This document shows, in pieces, positions 1 through 4,558 of a stretch of 5,859 nt of DNA (the stretch's first letter is position 1; each line of letters begins with the position of its first letter). Made by a program: the position numbers and the translations under genes. The stretch is from Taibaiella sp. (lineage in GTDB: Bacteria > Bacteroidota > Bacteroidia > Chitinophagales > Chitinophagaceae). The notes below the pieces were generated by a model, which saw nothing but the letters and a program-made list of their open reading frames with translations, was not told the DNA's origin and made no database searches. The stretch spans positions 1 to 5,859 of the forward strand of contig JACFNS010000174.1 in the NCBI GenBank assembly GCA_019454705.1. The letters run 5' to 3'.

Positions 1-229
1 TGGCCTGCAATGTGACTCTATGGGCGCTATTGCGGGTAACTGTCACCCCCATATCCCCCAATACCTCTATCAGCGTGTTTACATCCAGTATATCCGGCAC
101 ATTGCTGAAGGTAACAGGCTCGTCAGTAAGCAGTGCGGCGCATAACACCTGCAGGGCCTCGTTTTTAGCGCCTTGTGCTGTTATTTCGCCCTTCAGCGAT
201 TTTCCGCCACGTATCTCAAAAGCATTCAT
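1..229 (-). CDS. murA: UDP-N-acetylglucosamine 1-carboxyvinyltransferase (MurA), N-terminal part, runs off the left edge
   Basis: MurA transfers enolpyruvate from PEP to UDP-N-acetylglucosamine, the first committed step of peptidoglycan synthesis in the cytoplasm. Only the first 76 residues are visible, starting MNAFEIRGGKSLKGEI. They align without gaps to the start of known MurA proteins. The hallmark GAKNEAL lies at residues 20-26, placing Lys22 and Asn23 exactly where E. coli MurA has its substrate-binding Lys22/Asn23. Further on, AALLTDEP and the NVPDILDV segment match the family's first inside-out alpha/beta repeat. The catalytic Cys (around residue 115) lies outside the window, so activity cannot be judged. 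The ATG at 229-227 overlaps the TGA of the upstream DUF4290 gene (ATGA), which suggests translational coupling and a shared transcript. No Shine-Dalgarno sequence is seen, as is usual in Bacteroidota. Identification is firm from the sequence; coupling is inferred. Confidence 0.95.
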   Translation of the reverse strand, partial: MNAFEIRGGKSLKGEITAQGAKNEALQVLCAALLTDEPVTFSNVPDILDVNTLIEVLGDMGVTVTRNSAHRVTLQA

Positions 230-936
230 TGCAAAAGCAGTTCTTTAAACCTGTTCTTGAATTTTTTGTGTTTGCTGCCGCCACCGCTACGTTGTTGTTG
301 CTGCGGCTGTTGTTGCTGTTGTTGTCCGCCACCTTTATTACGGTTTCCGTTATTGCGGTTCTTGTTGTTTTTATTGCTTTCGAAGTTCTGGCGATTGTCG
401 AAGTACACACGATAACCGCCCTGTTCATATTGCAGTTTGCCTTCTGTCAGTACAGACAATTCGTTCTTTATCATATCATCATGCACAGGTTCGCGGTGCC
501 AGTTGATGTAAGATAACTTCATGTAATAACCTATCAGTTGCGTCAGGTTTTTACGCTTGTCTTCATCAGTTTCAGCCAGCGCCCTCTCTATCAGCGAGTT
601 CAGGTTTTTACCGAAGTGCCTTACTTTAACTTTGGTTTGCGGGTACGGCAGCGGGTCAGGCTTACGGAACATTTCTTCCCTGCTGGGTGCTGGAAACGGG
701 CTGTCCACATCCAGCTTGAAATCTGATATTACATAGAGGTGGTCCCACAGCTTGTGTTTGTAGTCCTCCATTATCTTCAGGCCCGGGTTCAGCGTAGCCA
801 TCAGGTCTCTGATCATTTCAGCATAGCGTGTCCGTGTGTCGCGCTCGGGGATGGCCATCATATAGGTCACCATTTTCTGCACGTTGCGGCCATATTCGGG
901 AATCAACAGTTTGTCCCGTGTAGTATTATATTCCAT
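226..936 (-). CDS. DUF4290 family protein with Asn/Gln-rich low-complexity tail
   Basis: A 236-residue protein of unknown function, recognised as the Bacteroidota family DUF4290 by its start (MEYNTTRDKLLIPEYGRNVQ), the DYKHKLWDHLYVISDF segment at about 58-73, and the YYMKLSYINWHREPVHDD segment at about 137-154. No signal peptide or membrane helix is seen, so it is probably cytoplasmic and largely helical. The conserved part ends near residue 180 (GGYRVYFDNRQNFE). The tail is low complexity: Asn/Lys/Arg-rich 182-201, GGG, a Gln tract with one Pro at 205-215, GGG, then a basic stretch KHKKFKNRFKE to the end. A tail of this kind could bind RNA or other polyanions, but that is speculation. The gene overlaps murA by 4 bp, and from memory this pairing is common in Bacteroidota, so a link to cell-wall synthesis is possible. 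The ATG at 936-934 is chosen because the family motif begins immediately there. Confidence 0.92.
   Translation of the reverse strand: MEYNTTRDKLLIPEYGRNVQKMVTYMMAIPERDTRTRYAEMIRDLMATLNPGLKIMEDYKHKLWDHLYVISDFKLDVDSPFPAPSREEMFRKPDPLPYPQTKVKVRHFGKNLNSLIERALAETDEDKRKNLTQLIGYYMKLSYINWHREPVHDDMIKNELSVLTEGKLQYEQGGYRVYFDNRQNFESNKNNKNRNNGNRNKGGGQQQQQQPQQQQRSGGGSKHKKFKNRFKELLLQ
292..324 (-). repeat. Triplet repeat (CAA/CAG) encoding the Gln tract of the DUF4290 protein
   Basis: Eleven consecutive codons, CAA or CAG except for one CCG, encode Gln residues 205-215 with Pro at 211. The tract is flanked on both sides by glycine-rich codons. Mixed CAA/CAG use makes slippage less likely than in a pure repeat. 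Any change of whole units would keep the frame, so it would alter tail length without cutting off the overlapping murA start about 63 bp downstream. Confidence 0.85.
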
Positions 937-941
937 AATTA

Positions 942-961
942 AGTTAAAAGTTAAAAGTCAA
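942..961. repeat. Short tandem heptamer repeat (AGTTAAA) before the DUF4290 start
   Basis: On the plus strand two exact copies of AGTTAAA are followed by a partial third copy AGTCAA. The array starts six bases upstream of the DUF4290 ATG, inside the probable 5' leader. Short AAAAGTT/AAAAGTC-type heptamer arrays are, from memory, common between genes in Bacteroidota. The function is unknown; it may simply be an AT-rich spacer that keeps the start codon unstructured. Confidence 0.6.
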
Positions 962-979
962 TCCCGATTGCTATCAGGA
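962..979. repeat. Imperfect palindrome related to CCCGATAGCTATCGGG
   Basis: The 18 bases TCCCGATTGCTATCAGGA form an imperfect inverted repeat, with mismatches at the fourth and eighth positions from each end. They resemble the palindrome TCCCGATAGCTATCGGGA, which I recall as a frequent interspersed intergenic element in Bacteroidota genomes. It directly adjoins the AGTTAAA heptamer array, an association I also recall elsewhere. It lies within the probable leader of the DUF4290-murA transcript. A mobile-repeat relic is the inferred explanation; function is unknown. Confidence 0.5.
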
Positions 980-1041
980 CAAATAAATTGGAAGATGTCG
1001 CCGTAAGTAGGGCGTCAGAATCTTTTTTGAAGTGGTACGTC

Positions 1042-1075
1042 TTATCCTTTTTTGTAAGAAGAGAGGTAAGGATAA
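1042..1075 (-). other. Inverted repeat in the probable DUF4290-murA leader
   Basis: TTATCCTT at 1042-1049 is perfectly complementary to AAGGATAA at 1068-1075, giving an 8 bp stem with an 18-base loop. It sits just downstream of the candidate promoter at 1092-1099 in the direction of transcription. No U-run follows the stem on the minus strand, so it is not a good intrinsic terminator. It also lies about 50-85 bases past the stop codon of the sensor gene, so it could form the 3' end structure of that transcript instead. Confidence 0.35.
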
Positions 1076-1091
1076 TATTACCGTGGTAGGG

Positions 1092-1099
1092 CAAAGATA
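1092..1099 (-). promoter_or_regulatory. Candidate -7 promoter element (TATCTTTG) for DUF4290-murA
   Basis: On the minus strand TATCTTTG matches the Bacteroidota -7 consensus TAnnTTTG exactly. It lies 27 bases after the sensor gene's stop codon and about 155 bases before the DUF4290 ATG. A TTGG is present at 1112-1109, but only about ten bases upstream, too close for the usual -33 TTTG element, so only one half of the promoter is supported. If used, transcription would start near 1085, giving a leader of about 150 bases. Confidence 0.4.
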
Positions 1100-1125
1100 A
1101 AGAAAATACCAATACTGGCCATGAT

Positions 1126-2187
1126 TTAGATATGTTCTATATCATCATCAGCTGTGCTGTTACTCTGGGTTTTAGCGTTTATTTCCTTAATAACCCCATC
1201 CAGTGTATTGGCGGCTTCCGTTACGCCCTGTAATATCTCCAGGTTTATGGGGTCTTCCGGGTTGTCTTTATTGAACAACTGGACCAACCCCAATATAGAT
1301 GCCACCGGGGCACGTACCTTGTGCGACTGTATCCAGGCTATGTCTTTTAACCTTTGGTTTTGTGTCTGGATTTTTTCCAGGTACAGCCTTTGTTCTGTTA
1401 CGTCCTGGATAGTACCCTTGACAGCTGTAATACTGCCTGCCGGAGATAGTATTAACCTTCCCACTACCAGCAGGTGTTTTATGCCGCTGCCGGGTGTATG
1501 TACTCTGCAATAGAAGTTGGGGAAGAACTTACGAATGAAAATCGTATCTATTACTTTTTCCAGGTTTTTGGCATCATCCTCGTGTATGATGGAAGATAAT
1601 AATTCGTAATTAAGCTTTCGCCCAGCAGGCACTTCAAGTATTTCAGGTACCGAATCAGAATATTCAATTTTTTCGTTAATCACATCCCATTTCAGGTAAC
1701 CCAGTTTGGCCAGGCTTTCCGCTTCCCTCAGTTGTTCGTTTTTTTGCGTCAGTTCCGTTTCTACATCTATCCTGCTTTGTATCTCCGCCTGCATCTCCGC
1801 ACCGGAACGTAAAGAAAACAAACGCGGCATGTTGCGTATAACCGCTATCACGGTTATCCAGCTGACAACGCCTGTTATAAAACGCACAAAAGCACTAAGC
1901 CTGTACAGTGGCACCCAAAACATCAAGGCATCTACAAAGAAGGTAGCGCCGCATAGCAGTATGAAACTGGCAAATAAAAAGTACAGGCTGTTGAAACGTA
2001 TCGCATTACCTTTTTTGAGGGCGTAGGCAAGGATGAGCAGGGGTATAACAAAGTATGCCGACCAAACCAGCAGGTCGCTGATGATATACAGCCAACCATG
2101 AAAGTCAGTCCAGTTTCCGCACTGCCAGAAGGCACGGAAATCTTCCTGTTTAAACAGGCTCTTAAAGAAGTTTTCTACTTCCTGCAT
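1126..2187 (-). CDS. Membrane PAS sensor with degenerate ethylene-receptor-like domain and phosphoacceptor helix, no ATPase domain
   Basis: A 353-residue inner-membrane signalling protein. Three membrane helices (about 35-57, 66-90, 97-117) resemble the ethylene-binding domain of ETR1 and many bacterial PAS kinases: CGNWTDFHGWLYIISD, then AYFVIP, then CGATF, then PLYRLS and VVSW. Asp38, Tyr45, Ile76 and Cys79 match ETR1 Asp25, Tyr32, Ile62 and Cys65, but the position of copper ligand His69 is Phe83. A coiled-coil linker (about 121-160) leads to a PAS domain (about 155-263, ending GTIQDVTEQR). Then comes a dimerisation/H-box helix pair (about 264-335) with SHKVRAPVASILGL, His289 being the candidate phosphoacceptor. 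The usual Glu after that His is Lys290. The protein stops at 353 with no N, G1 or G2 box, so no ATP-binding domain; the DNA after the TAA does not supply one. It may therefore be phosphorylated in trans or signal without phosphotransfer. The ligand is unknown. A complex leader precedes the ATG. Confidence 0.88.
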   Translation of the reverse strand: MQEVENFFKSLFKQEDFRAFWQCGNWTDFHGWLYIISDLLVWSAYFVIPLLILAYALKKGNAIRFNSLYFLFASFILLCGATFFVDALMFWVPLYRLSAFVRFITGVVSWITVIAVIRNMPRLFSLRSGAEMQAEIQSRIDVETELTQKNEQLREAESLAKLGYLKWDVINEKIEYSDSVPEILEVPAGRKLNYELLSSIIHEDDAKNLEKVIDTIFIRKFFPNFYCRVHTPGSGIKHLLVVGRLILSPAGSITAVKGTIQDVTEQRLYLEKIQTQNQRLKDIAWIQSHKVRAPVASILGLVQLFNKDNPEDPINLEILQGVTEAANTLDGVIKEINAKTQSNSTADDDIEHI

Positions 2188-2193
2188 GAGGCA

Positions 2194-2210
2194 TGTTTGC
2201 TATACAAACA
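2194..2210 (-). promoter_or_regulatory. Start-proximal hairpin in the sensor leader, excludes the 2206-2228 hairpin
   Basis: On the minus strand TGTTTG, loop TATAG, CAAACA form a perfect 6 bp stem ending six bases before the ATG at 2187, where a ribosome would bind. Bases 2206-2210 are also needed by the stronger hairpin at 2206-2228, so only one of the two can form at a time. This geometry could control translation start. It is seen directly in the sequence, but any function is inferred. Confidence 0.4.
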
Positions 2211-2231
2211 CCCTATAGCCGGGTGTTTTTT
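2206..2231. terminator. Terminator-like hairpin between feoB and the sensor gene
   Basis: AAACACCC (2206-2213) and GGGTGTTT (2221-2228) form a perfect 8 bp stem with a 7-base loop. Read on the plus strand it is followed by a T-run (2226-2231), a textbook intrinsic terminator, although no plus-strand gene is present. Read on the minus strand it is preceded by an A-run and followed by only a weak U-run (GTTTGTAT). It may act as a bidirectional terminator that ends feoB transcripts and blocks antisense reading, or as part of the sensor leader, since it lies downstream of the candidate sensor promoter. Confidence 0.5.
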
Positions 2232-2243
2232 ATGTTTTGTCTG

Positions 2244-2260
2244 AGCCTTGCTATAAGGCT
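2244..2260 (-). promoter_or_regulatory. First hairpin of the sensor leader
   Basis: AGCCTT (2244-2249) and AAGGCT (2255-2260) form a perfect 6 bp stem around a 5-base loop. On the minus strand the loop reads ATAGC, complementary to GCTAT in the loop of the 2206-2228 hairpin, so a kissing contact is possible. No U-run follows on the minus strand, so it is unlikely to be a terminator by itself. Confidence 0.35.
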
Positions 2261-2280
2261 TTCGTTCCAAATTAATCTCC

Positions 2281-2288
2281 CAAAGTTA
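2281..2288 (-). promoter_or_regulatory. Candidate -7 promoter element (TAACTTTG) for the sensor gene
   Basis: On the minus strand TAACTTTG matches TAnnTTTG exactly. A TTTTGG at 2320-2315 could serve as the -33 element, but the spacing to the -7 box is about 27 bases, longer than the usual 19-23 or so. Transcription from here would start near 2275 and give a leader of roughly 85-90 bases containing the three hairpins at 2194-2260. Confidence 0.4.
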
Positions 2289-2349
2289 TACTAATAACCG
2301 GCACAGGCATAGCGCCAAAATGTACTTAACTATACGTTAGTAAAGGGGG

Positions 2350-4464
2350 TTACCCCAGGGCCTGAAACGCAATCCAGGCGCAGGCATAGGCTAATGCCAA
2401 CATGTAAACGAATTGTAAAGCGGGATACTTCCAGCTGCGGGTTTCTCTTTTTACTATGGCCATGGTGCTCATGCACTGCATAGCAAAAACGTAGAATATG
2501 AGTAATGATACACCCGAAGCAAGTGTATAAACCAGGGAACCGTCGGGGCGACGGGCGGCACGCATTTTCTCCCGAATGGTATCACTGCTTTCATCGCTCT
2601 CAACACTATACAGGGTTGCCATGGTACCTACAAACACTTCGCGGGCGGCGAATGAAGTGATGATGGCGATGCCGATTTTCCAGTCGTAACCCAATGGGCG
2701 AATGGCTGGTTCTATCGCTTTGCCCATGATACCGGCATAGGAGTTTTCCAGTTTTTCTGTATTCTCTTTACGTTCCAATTCAGCCACCCGGTCAGGCTGT
2801 TCTTGTTTCAGGGTTTCATATTTAGCGGTTACAACATCCATCCGGTCGCCGGGGCCAAAACTGGCCAGTACCCATAATACCAGGGATATGATCATGATGA
2901 CTTTACCTGCATCTACCACGAATATCTTCGCCTTTTCTATCATGGTAGTAACGATGTTGTTCCACCTGGGGGCGCGGTACACCGGCAGCTCCATCAGGAA
3001 GTAACTACGCTCGTTCACCTTTATCAACCAGCTCATCACCTTCGATACCAGCAATGCCATCACAAAACCCAGCAGGTACAGGCCCATCAGCACCAATCCC
3101 TGCAGATTGAATATACCCACACCCTTATCCGGTATCACCAGGCCTATGAGAATAGTATATACAGGCAATCGGGCGGAGCAACTCATAAGCGGGGTAACCA
3201 TAATGGTAATCAGCCGCTCCTTCCTGTTTTGTATAGTACGGGCTGCCATCACGGCGGGTACGGCGCAAGCCATACCGCTGATGAGCGGCATTACAGAACG
3301 GCCGTTGAGCCCTACGCTACGCATCAGCCTGTCTGAAAGAAAGCTGATACGCGCCATATATCCTGTATCTTCCAGCAGGGTGATGAAGCCGAACAGTATC
3401 ATGATTTGCGGGATGAATATGACGATACCGCCAATGCCCGCCAAAACACCATTTATCAGCAAATCTTTGAAGAAGCTATCAGCCATCACACCATCCAGCC
3501 AGCCGCTGGTATAGCTGAAGAGGTTTTCCACCCATGTCATGGGGTACTCCGCCAGCCAGAAGATGCTCTGGAACATCAGGAACAATACAACCAACAGTAC
3601 TATATTGCCCCAAACCGGGTGCAACAGTATTTTGTCGAGCCTGTCGGTCATCATGCTTTGTTTCAGCGGGCTGGTTTCTGCCACGGCCTTGTCCATGATG
3701 GTGCCAATTTTCCGGTACCGCTCCATCACTTCTTCGGCCTGCACCTTAGCCTTATGAAAACCTACCTGGTCGGCCAGTGCCCCAATCTGTATGCGTTGTG
3801 CGGCATTCAGAAAGGATAAATCCATATAACTACAGGCTACCTGTAGTGCGCTGTACCTGCTCTCCAGCTTGCATATTTCCTGCACGTCATCCAGCCAGGG
3901 GCCGGTGTGCGATTTTATATCAATAAACTCCCTGCCATGGATAGCCGGTGCCGCCAGCCTCATGTCTGCCACTACCTTCTTCAGTTGGCTGATGCCCTTG
4001 TTGCGGCGGGGGTTTATCTTCACTACCGGTACGCCCATCATCCGCTCCAGCTCTTCCACATCCACCTCTATACCTTTGCTGCGGGCAATGTCATTCATAG
4101 TCAGGCCGATGATAACCGGAATACCCAGGTCCATTATCTGTGAACAAAACAGCAGGTTGCGCCTCAGGTTGGATGCATCGGCTATGGCGATAATCATATC
4201 GGGCCTGTCTTTGTGCTCCCTGTTCAGCAGCACCTCGCAGGTCACTTGTTCATCAGCACTCTTGGGGTAGAGGCTATAAGTACCGGGCAGGTCCAGTATA
4301 TTAGCCGTCAGCGAATCGGATATGCGGCAGGAACCCGTCTTCTTATCCACCGTTACACCCGGAAAGTTACCTACACGCTGGTTAAGGCCTGTAAGGCTGT
4401 TGAATAAAGAACTCTTGCCACTATTAGGATTACCTACAAGCGCTATGGTAAATGATGCCCGCAT
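2350..4464 (-). CDS. feoB: Ferrous iron transporter FeoB
   Basis: FeoB imports Fe2+ across the inner membrane. This 704-residue protein is full length for the family. The N-terminal G domain has G1 GNPNSGKSS (11-19), a G2 Thr38 within NFPGVTV, G3 DLPG (58-61) and a G4 motif TMND (122-125), where FeoB normally has Asn first. A helical GDI-like region follows (about 171-275). The membrane part begins near 282 and carries family landmarks: GIVIFIPQI (346-354), EDTGYMAR (365-372), GLNGRSVMPL (385-394), PAVMAARTI (403-411), SCSARLPVY (428-436) and FAAREVFVGTM (605-615). The three Cys positions linked to the pore in other FeoBs appear at 400, 429 and 664. A charged soluble insert lies at about 537-575. 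No FeoA gene or FeoA-like domain is visible, and there is no FeoC. Neighbouring genes are unrelated, so it is probably its own transcription unit. The ATG at 4464 directly precedes the G domain. Confidence 0.98.
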   Translation of the reverse strand: MRASFTIALVGNPNSGKSSLFNSLTGLNQRVGNFPGVTVDKKTGSCRISDSLTANILDLPGTYSLYPKSADEQVTCEVLLNREHKDRPDMIIAIADASNLRRNLLFCSQIMDLGIPVIIGLTMNDIARSKGIEVDVEELERMMGVPVVKINPRRNKGISQLKKVVADMRLAAPAIHGREFIDIKSHTGPWLDDVQEICKLESRYSALQVACSYMDLSFLNAAQRIQIGALADQVGFHKAKVQAEEVMERYRKIGTIMDKAVAETSPLKQSMMTDRLDKILLHPVWGNIVLLVVLFLMFQSIFWLAEYPMTWVENLFSYTSGWLDGVMADSFFKDLLINGVLAGIGGIVIFIPQIMILFGFITLLEDTGYMARISFLSDRLMRSVGLNGRSVMPLISGMACAVPAVMAARTIQNRKERLITIMVTPLMSCSARLPVYTILIGLVIPDKGVGIFNLQGLVLMGLYLLGFVMALLVSKVMSWLIKVNERSYFLMELPVYRAPRWNNIVTTMIEKAKIFVVDAGKVIMIISLVLWVLASFGPGDRMDVVTAKYETLKQEQPDRVAELERKENTEKLENSYAGIMGKAIEPAIRPLGYDWKIGIAIITSFAAREVFVGTMATLYSVESDESSDTIREKMRAARRPDGSLVYTLASGVSLLIFYVFAMQCMSTMAIVKRETRSWKYPALQFVYMLALAYACAWIAFQALG

Positions 4465-4475
4465 GAATGAGAGCG

Positions 4476-4483
4476 CAAATTTA
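4476..4483 (-). promoter_or_regulatory. Candidate -7 promoter element (TAAATTTG) for feoB
   Basis: On the minus strand TAAATTTG matches TAnnTTTG and lies 11 bases before the feoB ATG, so the leader would be only a few bases long or absent. A TATAAT at 4491-4486 overlaps the region but has no matching -35 box. No convincing -33 TTTG is seen at the expected distance. I saw no clear Fur-type or DtxR-type operator, so iron regulation cannot be shown from the sequence. Confidence 0.35.
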
Positions 4484-4525
4484 CCATTATATTACTGTTA
4501 TTCTTTAGTGCTGGGTGACAGGATG

Positions 4526-4544
4526 CATATTATTCCCGAATATG
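4526..4544. other. AT-rich inverted repeat downstream of the surface-protein gene
   Basis: CATATT (4526-4531) and AATATG (4539-4544) form a perfect 6 bp stem with a 7-base loop, about 15 bases after the stop codon of the surface-protein gene. It could help end that transcript, but no T-run follows on the minus strand and the stem is weak. Operator function upstream of feoB is an alternative with no direct support. Confidence 0.25.
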
Positions 4545-4558
4545 AAAATCGGTAATCC

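Noticed and set aside
292..324. Triplet repeat as a phase-variation switch
   Set aside because: The units are triplets, so slippage would not shift the frame, and the CAA/CAG mixture lowers slippage.
175..516. Plus-strand frame with Leu/Val-rich hydrophobic runs opposite the DUF4290 tail
   Set aside because: The hydrophobic runs are the antisense reading of the CAA/CAG and Asn codon repeats; the DUF4290 protein on the other strand matches a known family.
1154..1513. Plus-strand frame of 119 codons opposite the sensor gene
   Set aside because: It lies fully opposite the PAS/H-box coding region, with no family resemblance and no promoter.
2324..2341. Weak inverted repeat just after feoB as its terminator
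   Set aside because: The stem is only about four uninterrupted base pairs and only a short TTTT follows on the minus strand; the 2206-2228 hairpin is far stronger.
3107..3819. Long open plus-strand frames opposite feoB, including 3107-3514 and 3406-3819
   Set aside because: They lie entirely inside the certain FeoB coding region, have no recognisable domains, and read like antisense translation of a conserved gene.
4465..4510. Possible Fur or DtxR operator before feoB
   Set aside because: The region is AT-rich, but I could not find a convincing inverted repeat matching either operator family.
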